A stretch of DNA of 64,000 bases from Paenibacillus_S vulneris (GCF_039543185.1 NZ_BAABJG010000015.1:186001-250000), one strand, 5' to 3'; counted from the stretch's first letter, positions 1 to 8,443 are shown. Notes: generated by a model not told the origin, from the sequence alone. Program-made: numbers and translations.

Positions 1-1698
1 GAACAACCTCTAACGAATACCATCAGCATGTCAGTTCCGTCATCGTATAATGATTTGGGCGTTACCGCGGACATCCGCAATCATGTTGGCTGGGTATGGT
101 ATGAGAGAACGTTTACCGTTCCTAGGCAGCTCTTAACCGAAAGGATTGTGCTCCGATTCGGCTCGGCGACCCACACGGCCAAAGTTTATGTGAATGGCGT
201 GCTGGTAACGGAGCATCAGGGAGGGTTCATGCCTTTTGAAACCGTTATCAATATGCATCTGCAGGGAGGAGCTAACCGTTTGACGGTCGCGGTGAACAAT
301 ATAGTGGATGAAACCACACTGCCCGTAGGACTTTATAGTGATCAGGAGATTCCTGAAGTAGGCAGAGTGGTACGCAACCAGCCGAATTTCGATTTCTTCA
401 ATTATGCCGGCCTTCATCGTCCGGTCAAAATCTATACGACGCCTCATTCGTATGTCAAGGATGTAACGATTGTTACAGAGACGGAGGGGACCGATGGGAT
501 CGTTCATTATAAAGTGGATACCTCGGCTAAAGGGCAGGTGAAGGTGAGCGTTCTTGACGAGCAGAGCCGTCTGGTGGCAGAAGGGAATTCCGGGCAAGGC
601 GTTCTTCGCCTTAGTAATGTGAAGCTATGGGAGCCCTTGGCTCCGTACCTGTACCAAATGAAGATCGAGCTGATCGAAAATGGGCAAACGATAGATGTAT
701 ACGAACAGCCTTTCGGCGTACGAACCGTGGAAGTCAAGGACGGGAGGTTTCTTATCAACCAAAAACCGTTTTACTTCAAGGGCTTCGGGAAGCATGAGGA
801 CACGGCGATTCATGGAAGAGGAATCAACGAAGCGGCGAATGTTATGGATTTCCGCTTGATGAAATGGATCGGCGCCAATTCGTTCCGAACGGCTCATTAC
901 CCGTACTCGGAGGAAATGATGCGGCTCGCGGATAAGGAAGGGATCGTCGTGATCGATGAAACTCCCGCTGTCGGATTACATTTGAACTTCATGGCGATTT
1001 TCGGAAGCGGCGCAAAACGAAAAACATGGGAGGAGCTGAAGACAGCGGAGCATCATCGGCAGGTGATTCGCGAGCTGATTGCCCGAGATAAAAACCATCC
1101 CTGCGTCGTCATGTGGTCTATTGCCAATGAGCCTGCTTCCGAAGAAGAAGGAGCTTATGAATATTTTAAGCCCCTGGTTGAGCTGGCCAAGCAATTGGAC
1201 CCTCAGCATAGACCGGTTACCATCGTGACCCATCTGATGTCTACGCCGGAAACCTGCAAGGTAGCCGAGCTCGTCGACGTATTGGCTTTGAACCGATACT
1301 ATGGCTGGTATGTTCAGGGCGGAGATTGGGAGATGGCGAAGCACAAGCTCCGTGAGGAATTCCATGGCTGGGGCCGCCGCTGTCCAGGGAAACCGATCAT
1401 CATGACGGAATACGGTGCGGATACCATTGCCGGGCTGCACGATGTGGACCCCGTCATGTTTACCGAAGAATTCCAGGTGGAATATTTGAAGGCTAACCAC
1501 GAGGTTTTCGATGAATTCGGCAGCTTCGTTGGCGAGCAGGTGTGGAACTTTGCTGATTTTCAAACGAGCCAAGGCATCATTCGTGTACAGGGAAATAAAA
1601 AAGGCATCTTTACGAGGGACCGAAAGCCGAAATACGCGGCTCACGAGCTGCGCAAGCGCTGGCACGCGATACCTCACTTCGGATACAAGAACGAATAG
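1..1698 (+). CDS. uidA: Beta-glucuronidase, glycoside hydrolase family 2 (5' end outside the window)
   Basis: Hydrolyses beta-D-glucuronides in the cytoplasm. The frame is open to the left edge and the text before the first ATG (position 28) still aligns with the GH2 N-terminus, so roughly 40-50 residues lie outside the window. Counting from the ATG at 28, the acid/base Glu is E368 in the NEP motif and the nucleophile is E461 in TEYG. The N523-x-K525 pair in GNKKGIF is the motif that reads the sugar carboxylate in true glucuronidases, which separates it from GH2 galactosidases. The sugar-binding, immunoglobulin-like and barrel parts are all present. A GPH-family symporter follows after about 95 bp, matching the uidA-uidB pairing of enterobacteria. 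Confidence 0.95.
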   Translation, partial: EQPLTNTISMSVPSSYNDLGVTADIRNHVGWVWYERTFTVPRQLLTERIVLRFGSATHTAKVYVNGVLVTEHQGGFMPFETVINMHLQGGANRLTVAVNNIVDETTLPVGLYSDQEIPEVGRVVRNQPNFDFFNYAGLHRPVKIYTTPHSYVKDVTIVTETEGTDGIVHYKVDTSAKGQVKVSVLDEQSRLVAEGNSGQGVLRLSNVKLWEPLAPYLYQMKIELIENGQTIDVYEQPFGVRTVEVKDGRFLINQKPFYFKGFGKHEDTAIHGRGINEAANVMDFRLMKWIGANSFRTAHYPYSEEMMRLADKEGIVVIDETPAVGLHLNFMAIFGSGAKRKTWEELKTAEHHRQVIRELIARDKNHPCVVMWSIANEPASEEEGAYEYFKPLVELAKQLDPQHRPVTIVTHLMSTPETCKVAELVDVLALNRYYGWYVQGGDWEMAKHKLREEFHGWGRRCPGKPIIMTEYGADTIAGLHDVDPVMFTEEFQVEYLKANHEVFDEFGSFVGEQVWNFADFQTSQGIIRVQGNKKGIFTRDRKPKYAAHELRKRWHAIPHFGYKNE

Positions 1699-1713
1699 GA
1701 ACAAGGAGAAAAG

Positions 1714-1756
1714 AGGTTAGAGGGCGGGGCATTTCCTACGGTTCGTCCGCTAACCT
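1714..1756 (+). other. Intercistronic hairpin between glucuronidase and symporter genes
   Basis: AGGTTAG (1714-1720) and CTAACCT (1750-1756) form a 7-bp stem. No T run follows, so it looks like an mRNA-stabilising or processing hairpin and not a terminator. Confidence 0.4.
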
Positions 1757-1794
1757 GATTCTCTCCAGAACCATGCCAGATGGAGGCTGTGAAT

Positions 1795-3207
1795 ATGAAT
1801 AGGATGATAGAAACCGTAAATCGTTCTGATCTTATGCCCACTAATCAGATGCGAAAATTTGGTATAAGAGATAAGATAGGGTATATGTTCGGCGATATCG
1901 GCAATGATTTGTTTTTTGGCTTGATCAGCGGGTACCTTATGCTGTTCTATACCGACGTGTACGGCCTCTCGGCGGGGGCTGCAGGAATGATCCTGTTGGT
2001 GGCCCGGGTACTCGATGCGCTTTTTGACGTTGCTTGGGGTACGTATGTTGATTCCAAGCCGGCAGGAAAGAGAGGAAAATTCCGTCCCTATTTGTTATAT
2101 TGCGCATTACCGGTAACCTTGCTCGGCGTATTGACCTTTACCCATATCCCGGTATCGTCGGATTCGTTGTTGAAGGTATTGGTAGCCGCTGCACCTTACA
2201 TTTTGTGGGGGCTGGCTTATTCGACCATCAACATTCCCTATGGTTCATTGGCATCCGTCATGACATCAGATCCGATTGAGAGAACAGGGCTGTCCACCTT
2301 CCGCACCCTTGGAGCTTTGTTAGCCAATGTGTTCATCATGGCGGCGGCACCATCGATCGTATTTGGAGCAGGCAAGACGCCAACGGCTTCCGGCTTCTTC
2401 CTTGTAGCTGTCATTTGCGCTGTTCTCGCCATCGGATTTTATTTGGGAGCATACGATTTCACGACGGAGCGAATTAAAGCAGCACAACCTGTTCAGGAAA
2501 AGGTCCAGCTCATTCGAACAATCAAGGGCTTGCTTCACAACCGCCCCTTGTTAAGGTTAATGCTGGCTTCCTTCGGAATGCTAGCTTCCATGCTTGTGAG
2601 TCAAGCGATAACGCCGTATTTGTTTAAGGATTATTTCCATAGCCCGGGCTTAATCTCCGCTTCAGGTCTAATTGGATTCGGAGCCAGCTTCGTCGCCATG
2701 CCGGTCATATCTCCCTTGGTGAAAAGGCTTGGGAAGAAGGAAACCGCGTCGGTCGGGCTGGCGATTACATTCATTGTAAGCGCTCTAATGTACGTGATGC
2801 CTATTACTAATGCTTATATGTATATGGCTTTAAACTGCATTTCCAACTTCGGCCTGGCCTTTATGAATATATTAATATGGGCGATGGTAGCCGATTGCAT
2901 CGACTATCAGGAGAAGCTTACCGGCAAAAGGGAAGAAGGTACGGTTTATTCTATCTATTCTCTGGTACGCAAGATCGGGCAGGCCGTCGCGGGGGGAATC
3001 GGGGGCCTGGCGCTCGTGCTCGTAGGCTATAATTCGGGAGTGCAGACACAAACCGCAGAGGTCGCTATGGGAATCAAGAATATGATCACCCTCATCCCCG
3101 CAGCTGGCGCTTTGATCGCTTTCGTTGCCATGGTATGGGTCTACAATTTAACGAAGGAGAAGCTCGTCCTATTGAATGATGAGTTGACACAAGTACGCAT
3201 GAAGTAA
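1795..3207 (+). CDS. uidB: GPH-family sugar:cation symporter, likely glucuronide transporter
   Basis: Membrane carrier of the glycoside-pentoside-hexuronide family with about 12 predicted transmembrane segments and the family's N-terminal signature (KIGYMFGDIGNDL, then LMLFYTDVYGLS). The earlier in-frame ATG at 1780 overlaps a GGAGG at 1782-1786. That GGAGG lies 8 nt before the ATG at 1795, so 1795 is the better start. The protein is then about 470 residues, normal for the family. Its place directly after beta-glucuronidase suggests import of glucuronides. The symbol rests on that context, because GPH carriers for xylosides or melibiose look alike. Confidence 0.85.
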   Translation: MNRMIETVNRSDLMPTNQMRKFGIRDKIGYMFGDIGNDLFFGLISGYLMLFYTDVYGLSAGAAGMILLVARVLDALFDVAWGTYVDSKPAGKRGKFRPYLLYCALPVTLLGVLTFTHIPVSSDSLLKVLVAAAPYILWGLAYSTINIPYGSLASVMTSDPIERTGLSTFRTLGALLANVFIMAAAPSIVFGAGKTPTASGFFLVAVICAVLAIGFYLGAYDFTTERIKAAQPVQEKVQLIRTIKGLLHNRPLLRLMLASFGMLASMLVSQAITPYLFKDYFHSPGLISASGLIGFGASFVAMPVISPLVKRLGKKETASVGLAITFIVSALMYVMPITNAYMYMALNCISNFGLAFMNILIWAMVADCIDYQEKLTGKREEGTVYSIYSLVRKIGQAVAGGIGGLALVLVGYNSGVQTQTAEVAMGIKNMITLIPAAGALIAFVAMVWVYNLTKEKLVLLNDELTQVRMK

Positions 3208-3266
3208 AGGATTTCATTGATGAGAAGTCATTGCTGAGAAGCCGGGCGGCGGCAAGCAATAACGGA

Positions 3267-3311
3267 GGATCAAGTCTATGTCTTCACGGGAGGCTAAGAC
3301 CTGATCCTTTT
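3267..3311 (+). terminator. Terminator of the glucuronide operon
   Basis: GGATCA (3267-3272) pairs with TGATCC (3302-3307), followed by TTTT. It lies between the symporter gene and the convergent TetR gene. Confidence 0.6.
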
Positions 3312-3329
3312 GATTTACAAGGTAACCTT

Positions 3330-4220
3330 TTATCGTTCCATCATAAAACGAAGCTGGCGGATTAGGGAGCTGAGCTCCGGATTATTCTCGAGATACGATG
3401 CATAGACGCGAAGCAGGGTAGCGTTCGGCTTTTCCAGCTCCAGCTGCTCCTTCAGCAGCTTCAGAACCTCCAGCCATTCTTCTCTCATCGAAGCTGTGAT
3501 TTGCAGCGATTGGATCTTGTTCTCGATTAGGATCAGCAATTCGCCGGCCATTTGCCTTTGGGTGATTTCGTCCATCGGATGAAGCTGATTAAAGGCAACG
3601 GTGCTTTCTCTGATCACCGGAGCCGGCTGCTGCCTTATCATGTCTTTGATAACGGAATCCATCCGCTCTACCAGGAACAGCGCCAGCTCAGACATCGGCA
3701 AAGCAATAGCTTTCTGAATGGCGAACGATAAATATTCCCTCAATAACCCCCGGTATATGATGACAATGTCCCAGATATAAGCTTGAACAGGTTCGCCGTA
3801 AGCCTCATAAAAGCAGTCCCGCAGCATCTTGAGCAGGGTCAGCTTTTTCTTCCGCCAAGCAATCTTAAAATGCTCGTTATCCTTTACCGGAAGCTCTTTG
3901 AACTCACTGGTAAAGTAATAGTTCTCCATCATGAATTGAAGCTGGAATTCGATCTTCCGCCGCAAGATCTCCTTAGAGGAAGCCACACCGCATTGCTGAT
4001 CCAGTCTCCTGGCCTGATCGAACATCGTTTGATGACAGGCTTCAAATACGGCGGTGAATAAATCCTCTTTGGATGGGAATATTTTATAAATGCTTCCTTT
4101 GGCCATGCCGCACGCTTCTGCAATATCCTTCATGGACGCGGCAAAATACCCTTTTTCTTTAAAAACACCCATGGCCGTATGGATGATTTGTTGTCTTTTC
4201 AATTCTTCCAATCCGTCCAC
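3330..4220 (-). CDS. TetR/AcrR family transcriptional regulator
   Basis: The N-terminal TetR DNA-binding domain is clear (IIHTAMGVFKEKGYFAAS, then MKDIAEACGMAKGSIYKIF) with the usual phenylalanine-rich junction to a helical ligand domain. At 296 residues it is longer than typical 200-residue TetR proteins; the extra length is a C-terminal helical extension of unknown role. The start is uncertain. GTG at 4220 is only 2 nt from a GGAGG (4227-4223), while TTG at 4211 is 11 nt away. It is convergent with the glucuronide genes and divergent from the metallo-hydrolase gene, with both promoters facing each other in a 40-140 bp gap, so the hydrolase is the more likely target. Confidence 0.9.
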   Translation of the reverse strand: MDGLEELKRQQIIHTAMGVFKEKGYFAASMKDIAEACGMAKGSIYKIFPSKEDLFTAVFEACHQTMFDQARRLDQQCGVASSKEILRRKIEFQLQFMMENYYFTSEFKELPVKDNEHFKIAWRKKKLTLLKMLRDCFYEAYGEPVQAYIWDIVIIYRGLLREYLSFAIQKAIALPMSELALFLVERMDSVIKDMIRQQPAPVIRESTVAFNQLHPMDEITQRQMAGELLILIENKIQSLQITASMREEWLEVLKLLKEQLELEKPNATLLRVYASYLENNPELSSLIRQLRFMMER

Positions 4221-4266
4221 CCCCTCCGTATTTTGACATGATACCGCTTAAGGGTCAATAATGGAA

Positions 4267-4296
4267 TTGACATCCGAAACTTACGGGTCATATAAT
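4267..4296 (+). promoter_or_regulatory. Consensus sigma-A promoter for the MBL hydrolase gene
   Basis: TTGACA (4267-4272), an 18-bp spacer and TATAAT (4291-4296). A short direct repeat, GGGTCA followed by an AT-rich ATAATG, occurs at 4252 and 4285 and may be a TetR site. Confidence 0.8.
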
Positions 4297-4322
4297 GAAC
4301 TCATTGGTTTTCATAAAACAAG

Positions 4323-4359
4323 AGGAGGTGAACCAAAGCGAATTGCTTTGGAAACTATG
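4323..4359 (+). promoter_or_regulatory. Shine-Dalgarno separated from the start codon by a perfect hairpin
   Basis: AGGAGGTG (4323-4330) is 26 nt upstream of ATG 4357, normally too far. CCAAAGC (4333-4339) and GCTTTGG (4345-4351) form a 7-bp stem with a 5-nt loop. Folding it brings GGAGG to about 9 nt from the ATG. The same palindrome could instead be a repressor operator downstream of the promoter. Confidence 0.6.
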
Positions 4360-5094
4360 AAAATTGCTGAAGGTATCGAAATGCTGGAGCTGGCTGTACC
4401 CGGTACTCCGATGGTCATTCATCCTACCGTATTTTACGATTCAAATACTTATGTGTTGGCGGATACGGGGATGCCTGGCTGCCGCAATCTTATCCTCGAT
4501 CTGATTCATAAAGCAGGGATTCAGCAAGCAGAGCCTCACACCATTATATTAACCCACCAGGATATCGATCATGTGGGTGGTCTTCCTCAATTCCTTCATG
4601 AGAGTCAAGGACGCATCGAGGTGCTTGCTCATCCGGATGACAAGCCCTATATCGATGGAGAGCTTCCGTTCATCAAGATGACTCCGGAAAGAAAGCAAAC
4701 TTTGCTTCAGTCACTGCCGGATAACCTGCGGAAGCAGTTTGAGGATGCATTCTCCAAGTCAACAGAAGGGAATGTAACGCAAACCGTTAAGGACGGGGAA
4801 AGGCTGCCCATAGCCGGCGGTGTGGTCGTTATTCATACGCCGGGGCATACTCCGGGCCATATAAGCTTATATCATGAGCCCAGCAAAACCTTGATTGCCG
4901 GAGACGCCATGGTTGTAAGCGACGGAGAACTGCAGGGGCCGAATCCTAGGGTAACGCCGAATATGGAGCAGGCGCTTCAATCGCTTCATAAGTTTAAAGC
5001 CTACGATATTCAAGCCGTGATCTGCTACCACGGAGGCTTGTACCAGGGGAATATCCGTCAGCGGCTTGAAGAATTGACATCATCTGCTGTCTAA
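4357..5094 (+). CDS. MBL-fold metallo-hydrolase
   Basis: Metallo-beta-lactamase-fold hydrolase, probably binding two metals. The motif reads HQDIDH in place of HxHxDH, a variant common in this MBL subgroup, followed by HTPGHTPGH and a GDAM motif carrying the bridging Asp. The frame extends upstream to 4261, but that stretch is the promoter itself. ATG 4357 gives the usual family N-terminus (about 245 residues). It is divergent from the TetR gene and ends at a strong terminator, so it is a single-gene unit. Substrate unknown; lactonase, glyoxalase II-like or thioesterase activity is possible. Confidence 0.85.
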   Translation: MKIAEGIEMLELAVPGTPMVIHPTVFYDSNTYVLADTGMPGCRNLILDLIHKAGIQQAEPHTIILTHQDIDHVGGLPQFLHESQGRIEVLAHPDDKPYIDGELPFIKMTPERKQTLLQSLPDNLRKQFEDAFSKSTEGNVTQTVKDGERLPIAGGVVVIHTPGHTPGHISLYHEPSKTLIAGDAMVVSDGELQGPNPRVTPNMEQALQSLHKFKAYDIQAVICYHGGLYQGNIRQRLEELTSSAV

Positions 5095-5217
5095 GGCCGA
5101 ATTAGGAAAGTACGGCTGGCACATCAGAAATGGGGGAAATTCCTCTATACTTCGCTCGTAGGGGTTCTCGAAAAAGGTTGAACAGACCGGCTGTTTAATC
5201 GAATTCATCCGGATTAT

Positions 5218-5256
5218 AAAAAGCTCTGTCTCCTGATAACAGGAAGCAGAGCTTTT
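5218..5256 (+). terminator. Bidirectional terminator after the MBL gene
   Basis: AAAAGCTCTG and CAGAGCTTTT form a perfect stem around an 18-nt loop. It can serve the MBL gene on the plus strand and the MarR remnant on the minus strand. Confidence 0.85.
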
Positions 5257-5289
5257 CGTTATGCGGGGGAAAAGGGCAGCGTGAACTGG

Positions 5290-5580
5290 TTATCCGGACT
5301 TGCCTGCATGGAGGACCTTGCTGTTCAGTATGTCCATCGCATGATCCATCTCCTTAAGGTCACTATCGGATGCTTCACGGATCCGCTGAAGGAAGCGCGC
5401 TTCGATGAGCTTGAAGGCTTCATTCATCATACGTTCACCACCGGAGGTAAGACGGTACAATTGCTTGCGCCGGTCATCGGGAGCGTCGAATTTCTCACAG
5501 AGCTGCTTCTCGCACAGCTTCTTAAGCTCCCGGCTTGTATTCGGCATGGACATATGCTGACAATCGCTAACCTGGCTAGG
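5290..5580 (-). pseudogene. MarR-family regulator, 5'-truncated remnant
   Basis: The readable part covers the recognition helix and wing of a MarR protein (HMSMPNTSRELKKL, then DDRRKQLYRLTSGGE) plus the C-terminal dimerisation helix. The first about 45 residues are missing. The upstream frame is simply the antisense of the neighbouring reductase remnant. Both head-to-head genes lack their 5' parts, so one deletion probably removed both N-termini and the shared promoter. The breakpoint lies within about 5560-5600. Confidence 0.75.
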
Positions 5581-5590
5581 GGTAACGGGC

Positions 5591-6079
5591 TGGCTGAACG
5601 CCATACTGGATTTATATAAGGAGGGCTTTGATCCGGTCCTTGTGTTCCATGAGAACAAACGCAGAAGAGATATGCATGCCGATCCTGAGCTGAAGACTTA
5701 TCGGGAACAAATCCTGTGGGCGGATAAAATAGTATTGGTGTATCCGATCTGGTGGGGAAGACCTCCGGCCATGCTGCTGGGCTATATTGATAAAATGTTC
5801 GCCGCTAATTTCGCCTACCGCGATAAGAAGGGGCTTTTTCCGGAAGGGCTGCTCCAAGGAAAATCGGTCGTCTGTATTTCTACGATGAAGGGACCGGCCT
5901 TGTATCCACTGTTTTGGCTGAATAACGCTCACAAAATATTAATGAGAAAGGCATTATTTCAGTTTGTCGGCATGAAGAAGGTCAAATTTTTCGAGTTTGG
6001 TTCTATGGAGAGTCCAAGAGGGCGGCATGAGAAGAAGCTGAATAAAATATTCCGATATTTTAAAGCTATCCAGAGTTAA
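5591..6079 (+). pseudogene. NAD(P)H quinone oxidoreductase (flavodoxin-like), 5'-truncated
   Basis: Homology to the KefF/MdaB/NQO-type flavodoxin-fold reductases starts abruptly at LDLYKEGFDP and continues through YPIWWGRPPAMLLGYID and KGLFPEGLLQGK to a normal C-terminus. The first beta strand and the FMN phosphate-binding loop (about 35-40 residues) are missing. No good start with a ribosome site exists; GTG 5642 is the first plausible start codon. Such reductases are often divergent from a MarR regulator, which is what is left on the other strand. Confidence 0.75.
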
Positions 6080-6105
6080 GTTTCCTGATCGTTCGGGTTA
6101 ACATA

Positions 6106-6133
6106 TTTACAAATCTATAAAAATAGATATAAT
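6106..6133 (+). promoter_or_regulatory. Promoter and self-operator of the ArsR gene
   Basis: TTTACA (6106-6111), a 16-bp spacer and TATAAT (6128-6133). The palindrome ATCTATAAAAATAGAT (6113-6128) fills the spacer. The same palindrome with one change occurs upstream of the MFS gene. The -10 box ends 7 nt before the ATG at 6141, with no Shine-Dalgarno, so the mRNA is probably leaderless. Confidence 0.7.
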
Positions 6134-6140
6134 AACCGGT

Positions 6141-6452
6141 ATGGACCCTTCATTAATCTATAAAGCATTATCGAATGAAACACGCCGTCAAATTATGTTT
6201 TGGTTGAAGCATCAAGAGGAGTATTTTGATAAAAGTCCTTATATCCAGCATGGTATCGACTTCAAGGTCGGCGTCTGCGTGGCGGATCTTCAGGCCAAAT
6301 CAGGGCTTGCGCAATCCGTCATATCAAGCTACTTAAGCACGATGCTAAATGCCGGCTTACTCGAATCGGAGCGGATAGGCAAATGGACCTTTTATCGAAG
6401 GAATGAAAAAATAATTCGGGAGTTCGCCGAGTATGTGCAGAAAGAACTTTAG
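6141..6452 (+). CDS. ArsR-family transcriptional repressor
   Basis: A 103-residue winged-helix protein with the ArsR pattern (IYKALSNETRRQIMFWL, then GLAQSVISSYLSTMLNAGLL as the recognition helix, then a KWTFYRRNE wing). No clustered Cys pair is seen in the alpha-3 or alpha-5 metal positions, so it may sense an organic ligand or a redox signal. Its operator overlaps its own promoter and is repeated before the downstream MFS gene, so it likely represses both. A weak terminator separates the two genes. Confidence 0.88.
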   Translation: MDPSLIYKALSNETRRQIMFWLKHQEEYFDKSPYIQHGIDFKVGVCVADLQAKSGLAQSVISSYLSTMLNAGLLESERIGKWTFYRRNEKIIREFAEYVQKEL

Positions 6453-6477
6453 AGAGGAAGGAGGTGCCTCTTTTTTT
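6453..6477 (+). terminator. Short terminator after the ArsR gene
   Basis: AGAGG (6453-6457) and CCTCT (6467-6471) flank a 9-nt loop and run into seven T. The stem is short, so read-through is likely. Confidence 0.5.
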
Positions 6478-6487
6478 GTCTTAACAT

Positions 6488-6503
6488 ATCTATAAATATA
6501 GAT
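6488..6503 (+). promoter_or_regulatory. Second ArsR operator, upstream of the MFS gene
   Basis: ATCTATAAATATAGAT differs at one central base from the palindrome in the ArsR promoter. TTAACA at 6481-6486 is a candidate -35; the -10 is unclear. A further half-site-like TATATAGAT follows at 6511-6519. Confidence 0.65.
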
Positions 6504-6569
6504 ACATGAATATATAGATGAAACCTTGAAGGTCCGGTCACAGAACAACAGAAATGGAGAACTATCATC

Positions 6570-7784
6570 ATGAACAAGTCTAACCCTTTATTACTTATTA
6601 TGCTTGCCCTAGGTGTGTTTGGTATCATAACAACGGAGATGGGCATCGTGGGGGTACTTCCCCAGGTAACCGATAAATTCCATATTTCCGCAGCACAAGC
6701 GGGATGGCTGGTCAGCGTATTTGCTTTGGTGGTGGCCTTGTCGGGACCTTTTGTTACCTTGCTTGCATCCGGAATGAACCGTAAACTCATTTTATCCTCC
6801 GCGGTGTTCCTGTTTGCAGTCTCTAATCTGGTGTACGCTTTTACAACCAGGTTCGAGTTGATGCTGGTGTTTCGAATCATTCCGGCGATGCTGCATCCCG
6901 TCTTTTTCTCGATAGCTCTAGTCACGGCAGCCCAATTGGTTCCGCCGGAAAAAAGCGGCAAAGCGGTGACAAAGGTATTTGCGGGAATTACGGTAGGCTT
7001 TGCTTTTGGCGTGCCTTTAACTTCGTTTCTTGCTGAGCATATTTCCTTGGAGGCCGCCTTTCTGTTTGGCGCAATAGTGAGTGCCATCGCAGGATTCGGA
7101 ATCTTACTAGGACTGCCTTCCATGCCGGTTAATCAGAAGATGACCTATGGAAGACAGCTTAGCATTCTGCGCAAGCCTGGACTATGGCTGCATATTGCAA
7201 CCATAACCTGTATCTTCGCATCGATGTTCTCTGTATATAGCTACTATGCGGAATTTCTTGGGCAAGTAACCCGAATGAACGGTACCTGGATTAGTCTGAT
7301 GCTGATGGTTTTTGGCATAGTGATGATTGCCGGTAATTTTCTATTCGGGGACTGGCTGCAAAAAAGTTTGAAGAGAACGGTGTTCCTCTTTCCCTTGCTG
7401 TACATAGCGGTTTATGTTCTTGTCTATGGACTAGGGACTTACTTCATTCCTATGATCATTATGGTTATCGTATGGGGAATGGTGCATTCCGGCGGGCTTC
7501 TGGTGAGTCAAGCCTGGCTGATGACAGAGGCGGAGGAAGCGCCAGAATTCGGCAACAGCTTGTTCGTTTCTTTTACGAATCTGGGAATAACCGTCGGTAC
7601 AACGATAGGCGGTTGGTTCATTGCCCAATTGGGAATCCATCAGCTTATCTGGAGCGGCATTGGATTTGCTCTAGCCGCATGGGTGACGGTTGTAGTAAAA
7701 TGGAAACGATTGGGAAGCGGGAATGAGGCTTCGGAGGCAGTGACCATAAACAGTCATCGTGGAGAGAGGAACGAAAATGCTTGA
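6570..7784 (+). CDS. MFS transporter, DHA1-type drug/metabolite exporter
   Basis: A 404-residue, 12-transmembrane-segment permease. The N-terminus (MGIVGVLPQVTDKFHISAAQ) is typical of the AraJ/NepI-like DHA1 exporters that move drugs, purine ribosides or sugars out. Start ATG 6570 has GGAG 10 nt upstream. An ArsR operator lies 66 bp before the start. The acetyltransferase gene follows after 15 bp, so the two probably form a small resistance-type operon: export plus modification. Confidence 0.85.
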   Translation: MNKSNPLLLIMLALGVFGIITTEMGIVGVLPQVTDKFHISAAQAGWLVSVFALVVALSGPFVTLLASGMNRKLILSSAVFLFAVSNLVYAFTTRFELMLVFRIIPAMLHPVFFSIALVTAAQLVPPEKSGKAVTKVFAGITVGFAFGVPLTSFLAEHISLEAAFLFGAIVSAIAGFGILLGLPSMPVNQKMTYGRQLSILRKPGLWLHIATITCIFASMFSVYSYYAEFLGQVTRMNGTWISLMLMVFGIVMIAGNFLFGDWLQKSLKRTVFLFPLLYIAVYVLVYGLGTYFIPMIIMVIVWGMVHSGGLLVSQAWLMTEAEEAPEFGNSLFVSFTNLGITVGTTIGGWFIAQLGIHQLIWSGIGFALAAWVTVVVKWKRLGSGNEASEAVTINSHRGERNENA

Positions 7785-7799
7785 TAAAGGGGGAGAACA

Positions 7800-8360
7800 T
7801 TGAATATTTCGATAGAAGAGCTCACGAATCTGCAACAACTGCCGGAACAGCTTATCGATGATAGCTTTGGAGTCGATTCTGTCCTTGTCATTACCAGCAC
7901 AGATCAGGGGATTCAACATGAAGCCAAGCCGGTTCCACCGTACACCAAAAGCTATTCGGAACAGCAGGAGGATGATGCAGACGATATCGATTATTCAACG
8001 TACATCGATCATCCCGATCAAAAGATCTTTATAGCCTATGCCGGCAATCGGGTAGCGGGTCTCATCGTACTAAAGCGAAATTGGAATCATTACGGCTATA
8101 TCGAGGATATTAAGGTTGACCGCCAGTTTAGAAGATATGGTATAGGACGTCAGCTCATAGACAAAGCCAAAAGCTGGGCAAAATCCGGCGGTATGCCGGG
8201 GCTGATGCTCGAGACGCAGAATAATAACGTCCAAGCCTGCCGATTTTATGAGAGCTGCGGCTTTGTTCTGGGCGGATTCGATTCCTTCGTCTATAAAGGA
8301 TTTAAGAAAAACAAGGACGAGGTCGCACTGTACTGGTATTTCCTGTTTGAGGAGTACTAA
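7800..8360 (+). CDS. satA: GNAT acetyltransferase, streptothricin acetyltransferase-like
   Basis: Acetyl-CoA-dependent N-acetyltransferase. The acetyl-CoA loop reads RQFRRYGIGRQL, followed by the subgroup hallmark MLETQNNNVQACRFYESCGF. The N-terminal half (PPYTKSY, DYSTYIDHPD) matches SatA/Sat4 enzymes that acetylate streptothricin. Start is TTG 7800 with GGGGGAG 5 nt upstream. It follows the exporter by 15 bp and ends at a strong terminator. Streptothricin specificity is inferred from family resemblance; the symbol is tentative. Confidence 0.8.
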   Translation: MNISIEELTNLQQLPEQLIDDSFGVDSVLVITSTDQGIQHEAKPVPPYTKSYSEQQEDDADDIDYSTYIDHPDQKIFIAYAGNRVAGLIVLKRNWNHYGYIEDIKVDRQFRRYGIGRQLIDKAKSWAKSGGMPGLMLETQNNNVQACRFYESCGFVLGGFDSFVYKGFKKNKDEVALYWYFLFEEY

Positions 8361-8400
8361 GGCGGCTGCGCAGTAAAGGCACAAATAAATGATACCGTGG

Positions 8401-8424
8401 GAGCCGACTTATGTCGGCTCTTTT
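8401..8424 (+). terminator. Terminator after the acetyltransferase gene
   Basis: GAGCCGAC and GTCGGCTC form a perfect 8-bp stem with a 4-nt loop, followed by TTTT. It separates convergent genes. Confidence 0.88.
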
Positions 8425-8443
8425 GGTGTAAAGACAACATCCG

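Noticed and set aside
976..1704. A 242-codon frame antisense to the glucuronidase
   Set aside because: Shadow of a well-supported GH2 gene, no family resemblance.
4261..4356. In-frame upstream extension of the MBL hydrolase
   Set aside because: It consists of the promoter boxes themselves and adds non-homologous residues.
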